DNA of 64,000 bases from AP-15 sp963796155 (GTDB lineage: Bacteria; Pseudomonadota; Alphaproteobacteria; ATCC43930; CGMCC-115725), in assembly GCA_963796155.1 (NCBI GenBank), contig CAWCKT010000015.1, positions 121,200 to 185,199 on the forward strand. The letters are read 5' to 3'. The position numbers and the translations under genes were made by a program. Shown here in pieces: positions 43,386 to 52,667 of the stretch (position 1 is its first letter; each line of letters starts with the position of its first letter). The notes below the pieces were generated by a model. It did not search any database. It saw only the letters and a list, made by a program, of their open reading frames with translations, and was not told the origin of the DNA.

Positions 43386-43461
43386 GAGATTGCTTCGTCG
43401 CTACGCTCCTCGCAATGACACCAAAACAGCGCTGTCATTGCGAGCGAAACGAAGCAATCTC
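43386..43461. repeat. Inverted repeat after rpsI
   Basis: GAGATTGCTTCGTCGCTACG...CGCAATGAC (43386-43419) and GTCATTGCGAGCGAAACGAAGCAATCTC (43434-43461) form a long hairpin. This GATTGCTTCGTCGC-type element is a well-known dispersed repeat of proteobacterial genomes. It could terminate rplM-rpsI transcription. Confidence 0.75.
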
Positions 43462-43495
43462 AATGGGTCGTCTCGCTGAATTCTGAAGGCGGTTT

Positions 43496-44566
43496 ATGCG
43501 GTTTGCGATCGCCATTCCGACCGACGCCGATTCCTGGCGGCTGGTGCGGCGCGCCGAGGAATTGGGGTTCTCTCGGGCTTGGTTTTTCGACACCCAGATG
43601 CTGAGCGCCGATCCGTTTGTCGCAATGGCCGCTGCGGCGATCAAGACGACGCGCATCCGCCTCGGTACCGGCGTGCTGATCCCGTCGAACCGTCTCGCAG
43701 CGGTGGCGGCGAACGCCTTCGCCTCGTTGAACAAGCTGGCGCCCGGGCGGATCGATTTCGGCGTAGGCACCGGCTTTACCGGCCGGCGGGCGATGGGGCT
43801 GGGCGCGATCAAGCTTGCCGATATGGAGGAATATATCCGCGTCGTCACGGCGCTGTTGCGCGAGGAGACGGTCGAAACCGAGATCGAGGGCAAGCGCCGC
43901 CTGATCCGGCTCTTGAACCCCGAAATCGGGCTGATCAACACGCGCGACCCGATCCCGCTCTACCTCGCCGCCGGCGGCCCGCGGGCACGGGCGCTGACGG
44001 CGAAGCTCAATGCGGGGTGGATCAACCCGACAGGCAATGTAGAAAGCGCCGTCGCCGCGCTTCGCGAGATGCAGGAGGCCTGGCAGACCGCCGGGCAGGC
44101 GAAGGAGACGCTCGAGGCGGTGGTCTTTGTCGGCGGCGCGGTGCTCGACGCGGGTGAGCCCGCGGATTCGCCGCGCGCGGTTGCGCAGGCAGGCCCACGT
44201 GTGGCCATGTTGTTGCACCGGATCGCCGACCGGGCGCTGTCGAAAATGCCCGGCGCTGTCCCGCTACCCCCTGCCGTCGCCGAGACGAGTGCGGGCTACG
44301 TCGAGGCGATCCGGCATTCGGAGCCTTCCGGCGCGCCGTACCTCTACAACCACCGCGGTCACCTGATGTTCGTCAAGCCCGAGGAGCGCCCATTCGTCAC
44401 CGCCGAGTTCATTCGGGAGACGACCTTCACCGCGACCGAGAAGGAGCTGAAAGAACGGATCGCGGCGCTCGCCGCGGCGGGATACACCGAGGTCAGCATC
44501 CAGATCGTGCCGCGCCAGGAGCACGCGATCGAAGATTGGGGCCGGATCCGGCGCGCCTTCGCGTAA
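43496..44566 (+). CDS. LLM-class flavin-dependent oxidoreductase
   Basis: 356 residues of the luciferase-like TIM-barrel: RRAEELGFSRAWFFDTQMLSADPFVAMAAAAI, TGVLIPSNRLAAVAANAFASL, PGRIDFGVGTGFTGRRAMG and IPLYLAAGGPRA. Similar to F420- or FMN-dependent 5,10-methylenetetrahydromethanopterin-reductase-like and pyrimidine or alkane monooxygenase-like enzymes. The cofactor (FMN versus F420) cannot be told. An isoaspartyl peptidase gene follows 28 bases later. Confidence 0.85.
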   Translation: MRFAIAIPTDADSWRLVRRAEELGFSRAWFFDTQMLSADPFVAMAAAAIKTTRIRLGTGVLIPSNRLAAVAANAFASLNKLAPGRIDFGVGTGFTGRRAMGLGAIKLADMEEYIRVVTALLREETVETEIEGKRRLIRLLNPEIGLINTRDPIPLYLAAGGPRARALTAKLNAGWINPTGNVESAVAALREMQEAWQTAGQAKETLEAVVFVGGAVLDAGEPADSPRAVAQAGPRVAMLLHRIADRALSKMPGAVPLPPAVAETSAGYVEAIRHSEPSGAPYLYNHRGHLMFVKPEERPFVTAEFIRETTFTATEKELKERIAALAAAGYTEVSIQIVPRQEHAIEDWGRIRRAFA

Positions 44567-44594
44567 TGGTGCGGGTCCCTCGGTAGCGCCCCGA

Positions 44595-45515
44595 ATGGAC
44601 TTTGCCCTCGCCGTTCACGGCGGCGCCGGGACGATCCGCCGGGACGCGACGACCGCCTCTCGCACGCCTTCCTACCACGAGGGGTTGCGCCGCGCGCTGG
44701 CGGCCGGCTGCGACATTCTCGCCGCGAGCGGGAGTGCGCTCGATGCGGTGACCCGGACGGTCGCGGCACTCGAGGACGACCCGCTGTTCAATGCCGGAAG
44801 GGGCAGCGTCTTCACCGCAGCCGGAACGCAAGAGATGGACGCCTCGGTGATGGACGGGCGGGATCACCGCGCAGGTGCGGTGGCCGGCATCTGCGGACCG
44901 CGCAACCCGATATTGGCGGCCCGTGCAGTGATGGAGCACTCGCACCATGTGTTGCTGATCGGCGAGGGCGCGCTCGCCTTCTGCCGCGAGCATCAGGTGG
45001 TCTTCGCCGAGCCCGGCTATTTCTACACCGCAACCCGCTGGCGGGAATTGCAGGATGCGCTCGAAGGGCGCGGCCGCGATGCGACCGGGCAGGGCACCGT
45101 GGGTGCGGTCGCCCGCGACCGCGACGGCAATCTGGCCGCCGCCACCTCGACCGGCGGGATGACCGGCAAGGCTCCCGGCCGGGTCGGCGACAGCCCGATC
45201 ATCGGCGCCGGCACTTATGCCGACAACGCGACGTGCGCGGTCTCGGCGACCGGCCACGGCGAGTTCTTCATCCGTTACGGCACCGCCTTCGAGATCGCCG
45301 CCCGCCTGCGCCATGCCGGCCAATCATTGCAGCAAGCGGCGCGTGCCGTCGTCGACGCACTGGCCGCGTTCGGCGGTCGGGGCGGGGTCATCGCAGTCGA
45401 CCGCACCGGCTCACTGGCGCTGCCCTTCAATACAGACGGGATGTATCGCGGCTACGTCCGGACGGACGGGACGATCCACACTGCGATCTGGGACGAGCCC
45501 TACCTTTTAGGCTGA
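44595..45515 (+). CDS. Isoaspartyl peptidase / L-asparaginase (Ntn hydrolase)
   Basis: 306 residues beginning with VHGGAGTIRR. GRGSVFTAAGTQEMDASVMDG precedes the autoprocessing site, and the nucleophile is T168 in GQGTVGAVARD. TSTGGMTGKAPGRVGDSPIIGAGTYAD is typical of plant-type asparaginases (EcAIII/IaaA). The precursor is cleaved before T168 to give alpha and beta subunits. It repairs isoaspartyl dipeptides and hydrolyses asparagine. Confidence 0.92.
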   Translation: MDFALAVHGGAGTIRRDATTASRTPSYHEGLRRALAAGCDILAASGSALDAVTRTVAALEDDPLFNAGRGSVFTAAGTQEMDASVMDGRDHRAGAVAGICGPRNPILAARAVMEHSHHVLLIGEGALAFCREHQVVFAEPGYFYTATRWRELQDALEGRGRDATGQGTVGAVARDRDGNLAAATSTGGMTGKAPGRVGDSPIIGAGTYADNATCAVSATGHGEFFIRYGTAFEIAARLRHAGQSLQQAARAVVDALAAFGGRGGVIAVDRTGSLALPFNTDGMYRGYVRTDGTIHTAIWDEPYLLG

Positions 45516-45537
45516 CAGGTGCGCGTGACAAAACGCG

Positions 45538-46482
45538 TCATGGCTTTGCCTCCCACGCGGCCCGCAGTGCCGCCGCGATCTCGTCGAGCGCCGGCACAGC
45601 AGCGCGAATGATCTTGCCCATTGTCAGGAAGCCGTGGATCTGCTCGGGAAAATGCCGATGCTGGACTGCGACACCGTGATCTTCCAGGCGGCGGACATAA
45701 GCCTCACCCTCGTCGCAGAGCAGGTCGAAGCCGGCCGTCAAGACCAAGGCGGGCGCCACATCCGAAAGGTTGGGCGCACGCAACGGCGAGGCGCGCCAAT
45801 CCTCGATATCGGCGGGGCTGCAGAGATAGTGGTCGTAAAACCACTGCATCGTCGCCCGGGTCAGCAAAAACCCCTCGGCGAAACGTGCGATCGACGGGTG
45901 GGTCATCTCGCAATCGACGGCCGGATAGACCAGGATCTGATAGCGCAGCCGCGGTGCCCCTCGGTCGCGGGCCATTAGGCTGACGACCGCTGCGAGGTTG
46001 CCGCCGGCGCTATCGCCGCCGACGGCAAGGCGCTCGCCGTCGATGCCGAGTGCTGCCGCCTCTACGGCCACCCATGCTGTCGCGGCGAAGCAATCCTCTA
46101 CGGCAGCCGGGAATTTATGCTCCGGCGCGAGGCGGTAATCGACCGAGACGACGACGCAGCGCGCCGCGTTGGCGAGGTGTCGGCAGACACTGTCATGGGT
46201 GTCGAGATCGCCGATGACCCAGCCGCCGCCGTGGAAGTAGACGAGGGCAGGCAGCTTCGTTCCGGCAGCCGTGGTTATTCCGCGATAGAGGCGCAATGGA
46301 ACGCCGCCCGGCCCCGAGAGCTCGCGGACCGCGGCGACCGGGGGCGGCTCCAGCGCCAATACCTCGCGGCCGGCGAGAAAGAGCGCGCGCGCTTCGGCAG
46401 GGCTCACCGTCTCGTAGGCCGGCCGCCCAGACGCGCGGACCATCTCGAGAACCCGCTCGGCGTCGCGATCAAGCGCCATCAT
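45538..46482 (-). CDS. Alpha/beta hydrolase of the hormone-sensitive-lipase family
   Basis: 314 residues. YFHGGGWVIGD (oxyanion HGGG), VSVDYRLAPEHKFPAAVEDC, GGDSAGGNLAA (nucleophile) and the C-terminal catalytic His in EQIHGFLTM. This is the esterase IV/HSL type that hydrolyses short acyl esters. It is convergent with the asparaginase gene, 22 bases away. Natural substrate unknown. Confidence 0.9.
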   Translation of the reverse strand: MMALDRDAERVLEMVRASGRPAYETVSPAEARALFLAGREVLALEPPPVAAVRELSGPGGVPLRLYRGITTAAGTKLPALVYFHGGGWVIGDLDTHDSVCRHLANAARCVVVSVDYRLAPEHKFPAAVEDCFAATAWVAVEAAALGIDGERLAVGGDSAGGNLAAVVSLMARDRGAPRLRYQILVYPAVDCEMTHPSIARFAEGFLLTRATMQWFYDHYLCSPADIEDWRASPLRAPNLSDVAPALVLTAGFDLLCDEGEAYVRRLEDHGVAVQHRHFPEQIHGFLTMGKIIRAAVPALDEIAAALRAAWEAKP

Positions 46483-46576
46483 CGGCTCCTTCCGCAGAGG
46501 AGATTCGACCGGGTCATTCTAGAGAGCCAAGTGGAGAGTGCGCCAGCAGCGCGTGCCCGCCCCGGCAGAAACAGAA

Positions 46577-46605
46577 AAGCCCCGGCCGGGGGACGACCGG
46601 GGCTT
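46577..46605 (-). terminator. Intrinsic terminator of the TRAP operon
   Basis: Stem AAGCCCCGG (46577-46585) with CCGGGGCTT (46597-46605). On the minus strand the stem is followed by TTTTCTGTTTC, a typical T-rich tail. It lies about 160 bases downstream of the dctM stop and 90 bases upstream of the esterase start. The rest of the 286-base gap shows nothing else. Confidence 0.7.
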
Positions 46606-46768
46606 CTGTCGTCCTGTCGGCGTGCCGGTCCGACAGGCGAAGTGCATCGTTGGGGGACGTAACGATGCGGCCGGTATACTGCAACAATTCTACCGAGGTT
46701 GCAATTTCTATTTCCAGTATTAACCACGAATTGTGCAAATTCGCCCAAGCGCAGAGGGCTCCACGGCG

Positions 46769-48058
46769 TCACAATGACAGCGTGCGCGGCAGCCACAGCG
46801 AGATCGACGGGATATAGGTCACCAGCATCAGCACGACGAACATGACCGCATAGAACGGCCAGATTTCGCGCACCACCTGTTCGATCGTCACCCGGCCGAC
46901 GGCGCAGCCGACAAAGAGGATCGAGCCGACCGGCGGATGGCACAGTCCAATGCCCAGGTTCAACAGCATGATCATGCCGAAATGCACCGGATCGACGCCG
47001 AACTTGACAACGACCGGGAGCAGAATCGGCGTGCAGATCAGGATCGACGGCGCCATATCCAGCAGGCAACCGAGCACCAGCAGCAAGACATTGATCAACA
47101 GGAGGATCACATTCTTGTCGCTCGACAGGGTTAGCAGCAGTGCAGTGACCCGCGCCGGCACCTGCATCAACGCCATGACATAGCCGACGCTCGAGGCGAA
47201 CGCGATCAGGGTCATCACCATCGCCACCGTGCGCATTGTGCGGTGGATCAATTGCGGCAGCTCGCGCCAGCGATAGTCGCGGTAGATGAACATCGTGACG
47301 AAGAAGGCCCAGAGACAGGCAACCGCACCGGCCTCGATCGCAGTAAAGACTCCGCCGAGGATACCGCCGAGGATGATTGCCAATGTGACCAGCCCCCAGA
47401 GCGCCTCGATCGCGATCTTGACCGCCTCGCCCACTGGCACGGTCTCACCGCGGGGATGCCCGTTGCGATAGGCGAGGACGAGACACAGCACGATCAGCGA
47501 GGCGCCGAGCAGCAGGCCCGGCGTAACCCCGGCCATAAACAGGCTGATGATCGAGATCGTGCCGCCGGTGGCCAGCGAATAGATCACTGCATTGTGGCTC
47601 GGCGGCACGAGCAGCGCCTGGACCGAGGCGCTGATCGTCACATTGGTCGCGAAGACCCGCGGATAGCCGGTCTTCTCCATCTGCGGGATCATCACCGAGC
47701 CGATCGCCGAGGTGTCGGCCACCGCAGACCCCGAAATGCCGCTGAGGAAGGTCGTCGCCAGGACGTTGACTGCAGACAACCCGCCGCGAAGCCGCACCAT
47801 TCCGACCAGCACATTGGCGAACGCCACCAGGCGCCGCGCCATCCCGCCCTCCGCCATGATCGCGCCGGCCAGCACGAAAAACGGGATCGTCAGCATCGCA
47901 AACTTGCTGACCCCGCTCGAGACCTGGAGCATGACGGCTTCGAGCGGAATGCCGATCCAATAAGCGCCGGCGAGTGCGGCGAGGCCCAGCGCGTAGGCAA
48001 TCGGGACGCCGAGGGCAAAGCAGACGAATAGGCTGCCGACGACGATCAGGATTTCCAT
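46769..48058 (-). CDS. dctM: TRAP transporter large permease (DctM family)
   Basis: 429 residues, about 12 membrane segments. Signatures FFVLAGAIMAEGGMARRL, ATTFLSGISGSAVADTSAIGSVMIPQM, VPPSHNAVIY and NLGIGLCHPPVGSILFVG are those of DctM, the membrane subunit for sodium-driven uptake. It follows dctQ by six bases on the minus strand. Cargo is probably a carboxylate, judged only by the family. Confidence 0.95.
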   Translation of the reverse strand: MEILIVVGSLFVCFALGVPIAYALGLAALAGAYWIGIPLEAVMLQVSSGVSKFAMLTIPFFVLAGAIMAEGGMARRLVAFANVLVGMVRLRGGLSAVNVLATTFLSGISGSAVADTSAIGSVMIPQMEKTGYPRVFATNVTISASVQALLVPPSHNAVIYSLATGGTISIISLFMAGVTPGLLLGASLIVLCLVLAYRNGHPRGETVPVGEAVKIAIEALWGLVTLAIILGGILGGVFTAIEAGAVACLWAFFVTMFIYRDYRWRELPQLIHRTMRTVAMVMTLIAFASSVGYVMALMQVPARVTALLLTLSSDKNVILLLINVLLLVLGCLLDMAPSILICTPILLPVVVKFGVDPVHFGMIMLLNLGIGLCHPPVGSILFVGCAVGRVTIEQVVREIWPFYAVMFVVLMLVTYIPSISLWLPRTLSL

Positions 48059-48064
48059 GCGCAG

Positions 48065-48556
48065 TCAGCCGGACGCGACGTTGCCGCCATGCGGTTCGCC
48101 GCTCGCTGGAGGCCGCCCGATCAGCAGTCGTTCGATCACGAAGAGCAAGGTGAGGGCGCCGCCGATCGGGATCGGCAGGTAGGTCACGCCGACCGACAGC
48201 GCCGGAAACTCGGCGATCGACTGATGCCAGGTCGCGCCGACGAGCCTTGCCCCCCAGATCACCATGAACAGGCTGAGGAGTGCGGTCAGCGCCTCGGCGA
48301 GCGGCTCGATCAGGCGCCGCCACGGCGGCGACAGCGCGCGCACCAAAATCGACACGCGCATGTGCGTGTCGGACCGATAGCACGCCGCAGCGCCGATGAA
48401 GGTCAGGACGATCGTCAGCAGGATCGCCATCGGCTCGGGCCAGGAGGCCGCACTATTGAGGACATAGCGGGTGAACACACCCCACGGGATCACCGCCGAG
48501 ATCAGCACCAGCGCCGCTCCCGAGACGACGATGCAGAGTTGGTAGAGCGCGTCCAT
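48065..48556 (-). CDS. dctQ: TRAP transporter small permease (DctQ family)
   Basis: 163 residues from ATG 48556, the usual family start (MDALYQLCIVVSGAALVLISAVIPWGVFTRYVLN). Four membrane helices. The frame remains open upstream to ATG 48643 and TTG 48655, but that part is encoded by a palindromic repeat inserted after dctP (SPRLRGEGRGEG) and is unlikely to be native. DctQ pairs with DctM and DctP. Confidence 0.85.
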   Translation of the reverse strand: MDALYQLCIVVSGAALVLISAVIPWGVFTRYVLNSAASWPEPMAILLTIVLTFIGAAACYRSDTHMRVSILVRALSPPWRRLIEPLAEALTALLSLFMVIWGARLVGATWHQSIAEFPALSVGVTYLPIPIGGALTLLFVIERLLIGRPPASGEPHGGNVASG

Positions 48557-48571
48557 TGCAGTGCGGAGAAG

Positions 48572-48635
48572 CCCCTCACCCCGGCCCTCTCCCCGCAAGC
48601 GGGGCGAGGGAGCACGCTGAGGGGCTTCTCCCGAC
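48572..48635. repeat. GC-rich inverted repeat between dctP and dctQ
   Basis: GAAGCCCCTCACC...CTCTCCCCGC-aa-GCGGGGCGAGGGAG...GAGGGGCTTCTC forms a hairpin. A related element recurs near 41365, 52520 and 55450. It lies between dctP and dctQ and keeps the upstream frame open by chance. Confidence 0.65.
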
Positions 48636-48656
48636 TCGGACATGGTCCGGCGCAAT

Positions 48657-49655
48657 TTAATTGACCGCCTGAATGCGCTTGATCAGCTCGGCGTATTTGG
48701 CGCCGTATTTGTCCCAGACCGGCTTGACCGCGGTCTGGAACGCCGTCTTGTCGGCAACGGTGTCGACCTCGATGCCGGCCGCCTTCATCTTGGCCATTGC
48801 CTCGTCTTCGACCTTGTTCCACAGCTGGCGCTCGTCGAGTTGCGCCTCGCGGGCCAGCCGTTTGATCAGCGCTTGGTCATCCTTGGACAGCGTGTCCCAG
48901 GTCGGGCGCGAGAACACGAGAATTTCGGGCACGATCAAGTGTTCGGTCAGAGTGTAGTATTTGGCGACCTGGTAATGGTTGTCGAAGACAAAGCTCGGCG
49001 GGTTGTTTTCCGCACCGTCGACGACCCCGGTCTGCAATGCGCTAAAGACCTGGTCGTAGCCCATCGCGACGCCATTGCCGCCGAGCGCGTTCATCATGTC
49101 GACGAACATCGGGTTGCCCATGACGCGGACTTTGAGACCCTTCAAATCGGCGATGTTCTTGATCGGTTTCTTGGTGTCATAGAGGTTGCGCGCGCCGGCA
49201 TCCATCCAGGCGAGGCCGATGAGGCGGGTATTCGGGTTGTCGGTGACCTTGTCGAGCAGTTCCTGGCCGATCGGGCCATCGATGACCTTCTCCATATGCG
49301 CGGTGTCGCGAAACAGGAACGGCAAGTTGAAGACGTTGAGGTCGTCGACCACCGGCCCCAGAGCGCCGACACTGACGCGGGCGAGCTGCAAGGCGCCGAC
49401 TTGGGCCTGTTCGATCGCCTCCTTCTCGCCGCCGAGCTGCATCGAGGCATACATCTGGATGCTGAGCCGCCCGCCGGTCGCCGCTTCGAGCTTCTTGCCC
49501 ATGTTCTCGACCGCCTGGACCGTCGGATAGCCTTCCGGATGCACATCCGATGCCTTGAACACCATCTTCTGGTCCGCCGCCCGCGCACGCCGGCCCATCA
49601 GGCCGAGCAACGATGCGGAGATGCCGAGCCGCAGCGCCTCGCGTCTGTCGATCAT
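48657..49655 (-). CDS. dctP: TRAP transporter periplasmic binding protein (DctP family)
   Basis: 332 residues, N-terminus with a Tat-like RREALRLGISASLLGLMG signal. DctP signatures: FKASDVHPEGYP, LARVSVGALGPVVDDLNVFNLPFLFRD, GLAWMDAGARNLY (the conserved carboxylate-binding Arg segment) and ALGGNGVAMGYDQVFSALQTGVVDGAENNPPSF. It binds a carboxylic acid in the periplasm and hands it to DctQM. First gene of the operon. Confidence 0.95.
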   Translation of the reverse strand: MIDRREALRLGISASLLGLMGRRARAADQKMVFKASDVHPEGYPTVQAVENMGKKLEAATGGRLSIQMYASMQLGGEKEAIEQAQVGALQLARVSVGALGPVVDDLNVFNLPFLFRDTAHMEKVIDGPIGQELLDKVTDNPNTRLIGLAWMDAGARNLYDTKKPIKNIADLKGLKVRVMGNPMFVDMMNALGGNGVAMGYDQVFSALQTGVVDGAENNPPSFVFDNHYQVAKYYTLTEHLIVPEILVFSRPTWDTLSKDDQALIKRLAREAQLDERQLWNKVEDEAMAKMKAAGIEVDTVADKTAFQTAVKPVWDKYGAKYAELIKRIQAVN

Positions 49656-49732
49656 GTAGGTCTCCCTTGCCCGCTTTTCCGCAATGCAGTATTTGTCAGG
49701 TTACCGGACAACTTACTCGCTTCATAACATTG

Positions 49733-50572
49733 TCAATTCGCGCCGAGGCCCTTCGAAGCCCGCAATGAAAAAGACAGCGGCAGCGGCGGATGACCCTCGG
49801 GCAGCCGATAAAGCCGCTCGCCGGCGGGCACCATCATCGGGAAGTGGCGCCAGGGGAGCGTCTCATGCTCGTGCAGAAATTCCAGGCGAAGGCCGGCATC
49901 CAATAGTCCGCCGATGATGTCGCTCAACGGGTGGCACCACTCATAGCTCCGGGTGTGGGCGAGCGGTGTTGGGTCACCGGTGTAGGTCATAGCATCATTG
50001 TAGACGAAAGGTGCTGTCATTGGCGTCCGCCACCGTTGCAGGGCCACCAACCGGCCATCGACCTCGTCGAGCGACAATGTCGAAGGATGTCCCTCGGCGA
50101 GGTACAGCCACCCGCCCGGCGCCAGAAGCTCGGCAACGACCTGCGCCCAGAGACGGATATCCGGGAGCCAGATGATCGATCCCCAGGTGACAAAGGCAAT
50201 ATCGTATTGGGCATTGAGCAGAGCCGGTGAGTCGTAGACATTGCCCTCGACAAAGCGCGCAGGCACGCCGAGCTCTGCCGCCTGAGCGCGTGCCGCAGTG
50301 ATCGCCGTGGTCGAAAAGTCGAGCCCGCTGACGATCGCACCGCGCCGCGCCAGGCGGATCGTGTCGAGCCCGAAATGGCACTGCAAATGAATGAGCCGCT
50401 TGCCGGCCACATCGCCGAGCTCGGAATCCTCGGGCTCGCCAAAGGCATTGTCTCCCGCCCTGACTCGGTCGATGGGATAGAAGCCCGTCCGATTGCGCAG
50501 ATGAATGGCGGCGCGATCGTCCCAGTTCAGGCGGTTCGCCGCCATCCACGCACTTAATTGATCTTCGATCAC
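49733..50572 (-). CDS. Class I SAM-dependent methyltransferase
   Basis: 279 residues from GTG 50572 with AGGAGG upstream. LIHLQCHFGLDTIRLARRGAIVSGLDFS is motif I plus the acidic loop, followed by ARFVEGNVYDSP and LLAPGGWLYLAEGHP. The frame is open upstream through the crotonase gene but only as a shadow. The substrate is unknown. It follows the crotonase by eleven bases on the same strand. Confidence 0.86.
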   Translation of the reverse strand: MIEDQLSAWMAANRLNWDDRAAIHLRNRTGFYPIDRVRAGDNAFGEPEDSELGDVAGKRLIHLQCHFGLDTIRLARRGAIVSGLDFSTTAITAARAQAAELGVPARFVEGNVYDSPALLNAQYDIAFVTWGSIIWLPDIRLWAQVVAELLAPGGWLYLAEGHPSTLSLDEVDGRLVALQRWRTPMTAPFVYNDAMTYTGDPTPLAHTRSYEWCHPLSDIIGGLLDAGLRLEFLHEHETLPWRHFPMMVPAGERLYRLPEGHPPLPLSFSLRASKGLGAN

Positions 50573-50583
50573 GCTGCCTCCTG

Positions 50584-51360
50584 CTATGTGCCGCCGGGCG
50601 CTTCGGGCTTCTCGAATAGTGCAAGGCTTTCCATGGCGAGCCCGTAGCCGAGGAGGTCGTGCATCTGGCGGCGCAGATATTCGGTGAAGAGCAGCCGAGT
50701 ATAGCGCAAGAGCAAGGTCGGCCTCCCGCAGAGATCCTGCGCGAGCTCCCAGGCGCGTGAGAGGAGCTTGTCGGCCGGCAGCACTTCGGCGACGAGGCCG
50801 AGCCGCAATGCTTCGGCGGCGTCCAATGTCTGGCCGGTCATCAGAAAATAGCGGCCGCGGTTTATTCCCAGCAGCAACGGGTAGACGATGTGCATGCCGT
50901 CGCCCGGCACGACATCCGAGTTGAAATGCGCCGAATCCTGGAATTGCGCGGTGTCGGCGGCGAGGACGATGTCGCACAGGAGCGGGATTTCGGAATGGCG
51001 CCAGGCCGGGCCGTTGATCGCGCTGATCACCGGCACCTCGATATTTAGGAGGTTCATCAGGAGATGGCGGCCCTCCCAATGGATGCGGTCGATCCGCTCG
51101 ATCGACGGGCGCGACGGGAACGAGGAGGTCCCTGGGGTCGCGCGTGGCCCGGAAAACTCCGCCCCGGTCCCGGTCAGGATCACGACGCGGTTCTCACGGT
51201 CGGCGCCGATGTCGTGAAAAGCCTCCGGCAGCTCGCCGTGCGGCAGAAACCCCCAACGCAGCGACTGGCCTTCGGTGTGCAAGGTGACCTGGAGGATGCC
51301 GTCGCGGCGCTCCATCCGCGCGGTCTGGTATTTCCGGGCGTATTCCTCGAACGCGCTCAT
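50584..51360 (-). CDS. Crotonase-family enoyl-CoA hydratase/isomerase-like protein
   Basis: 258 residues. The crotonase fold is visible (VVILTGTGAEFSGPRATPG, PVISAINGPAWRHSEIPLLCDIVLAADTAQF, GDGMHIVYPLLLG, FLMTGQTLDAAEALRLGLVAEVLP), but typical hydratase acid residues are not evident, so it may serve another crotonase reaction. It is upstream of the methyltransferase in the same direction, and divergent from the VOC gene. Confidence 0.85.
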   Translation of the reverse strand: MSAFEEYARKYQTARMERRDGILQVTLHTEGQSLRWGFLPHGELPEAFHDIGADRENRVVILTGTGAEFSGPRATPGTSSFPSRPSIERIDRIHWEGRHLLMNLLNIEVPVISAINGPAWRHSEIPLLCDIVLAADTAQFQDSAHFNSDVVPGDGMHIVYPLLLGINRGRYFLMTGQTLDAAEALRLGLVAEVLPADKLLSRAWELAQDLCGRPTLLLRYTRLLFTEYLRRQMHDLLGYGLAMESLALFEKPEAPGGT

Positions 51361-51501
51361 ATGCGCCTCCTATTGTGGTTCAGCTGTTTTACTGCCCGGC
51401 GCGCATCGGCGCGAGGGGGCCGATGGCTGCGATCGAGGGATTTCCCGGGTCGAAGAAATGTTCTAAACTAGCCCGACACGTTTTCCCTGAGGGAGGTAGA
51501 C

Positions 51502-52446
51502 ATGCCTGTGATCAAAGCCTTCGATCTCGCCTATGGGCGGATCCGCTCGCCCGATCTGGATAAGCAAGAGGAATTCTTGACCGATTTCGGCATGATCCGC
51601 GCCGACCGGACAAAGACGGCGCTCTACATGCGCGGGAGCGATCCGCCGCACCACATCCACGTCACCGAGCTGGGCGAGCCGCGCTATGTCGGCATCGCCG
51701 TTCACGCCGCCAGCATGGATGACCTCGAAAAGGTGTCGCGGGTCGAGGGCGCCTCGAAGATCGAAGACATCGACGAACCTGGCGGCGGCAAGCGCGTGCG
51801 GCTGACCGATCCCGACGGCTACCAGGTCGAAGTGGTCCACGGCATGGCGCTGCTCGATCCGATCGAGGTGCCACGACCTGCGGTCAATTCCGGCAACGAG
51901 AAGTACCGCCGCAAGGGCCAACTCTTCCGGATCGAGCGCGGCCCTTCGCACATCAAGCGGTTCGGCCATTTTGTCGTGATGTCGAAGAACTTCGAGAAGA
52001 CGCTCGGCTGGTACCGCGAGATGCTCGGCTTCCGTTGCTCGGACGAATTTTACGCCGGAGAGAAGAGCAACGTCGTCGGCTCGTTCAACCGCCTCGACCG
52101 CGGCGACGGGTACGTCGACCATCACGCCTTCTTCTGCATTCGCGGCGACAAGAGCGGTCTCAACCATCTGTCCTACGAGGCCGCCGACATCGATGATGTG
52201 ATGGTCGGCCACGAGCATCTGGTCGGCAAAGGCTATCAGCACATGTGGGGCATCGGCCGCCATCTGATCGGCAGCCAGCTCTTCGATTACTGGGCCGATC
52301 CGTGGGGCCGGGTGCACGAGCACTGGGCCGATACCGACGTGCTCAACGCCCGTACCCCGCCCAACATCATAGAGCGCGGCGAGGGCGCCGGCGGCCCGTG
52401 GGGTCAGCCGATCCCGCAGATCTTCATGGGCCACGCCTCGCCCTGA
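51502..52446 (+). CDS. VOC/extradiol ring-cleavage dioxygenase-like protein
   Basis: 314 residues with two VOC repeats. N-terminal: PPHHIHVTELGEPRYVGIAVH; C-terminal: HIKRFGHFVVMSKNF...YREMLGFRCSD, HHAFFCIRGDKSGLNHLSYEA and HEHWADTD. His residues in HFVV, HLSYEA and a final Glu/His region fit the 2-His-1-Glu site of type I extradiol dioxygenases (catechol 2,3-dioxygenase-like). Probably cleaves an aromatic diol, consistent with the nearby catabolic genes. Substrate not known. Confidence 0.8.
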   Translation: MPVIKAFDLAYGRIRSPDLDKQEEFLTDFGMIRADRTKTALYMRGSDPPHHIHVTELGEPRYVGIAVHAASMDDLEKVSRVEGASKIEDIDEPGGGKRVRLTDPDGYQVEVVHGMALLDPIEVPRPAVNSGNEKYRRKGQLFRIERGPSHIKRFGHFVVMSKNFEKTLGWYREMLGFRCSDEFYAGEKSNVVGSFNRLDRGDGYVDHHAFFCIRGDKSGLNHLSYEAADIDDVMVGHEHLVGKGYQHMWGIGRHLIGSQLFDYWADPWGRVHEHWADTDVLNARTPPNIIERGEGAGGPWGQPIPQIFMGHASP

Positions 52447-52519
52447 CCTTCACCCTCCGCCCCTGGGGCGCCTGCGGTATTCACACAGCTCGGAGCCTGT
52501 GCAGAAGAACTGATTGAAT

Positions 52520-52665
52520 CCCCCCTCTCCGCCCCCGGGGGCGGAGAGGGTCGGGGTGAGGTGGGGGAGCCCCCAGCCGTTGCGACGACGCCCACCTCAC
52601 CCTCCCCGTCGCGGACGCGACGGGTCCCCTCCCTCTCCCCCGCAAGCGGGCGGAGAGGGCACAAT
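52520..52665. repeat. Cluster of GC-rich palindromes
   Basis: CCCCCTCTCCGCCCCCGGGGGCGGAGAGGG is a perfect inverted repeat (about 52518-52548), followed by CACCTCACCCTCCCC and CTCTCCCCCGCAAGCGGGCGGAGAGGG. Related to the repeats near 41.4, 48.6 and 55.5 kb. Fills the gap between the VOC gene and the LysR gene. Confidence 0.7.
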
Positions 52666-52667
52666 TG

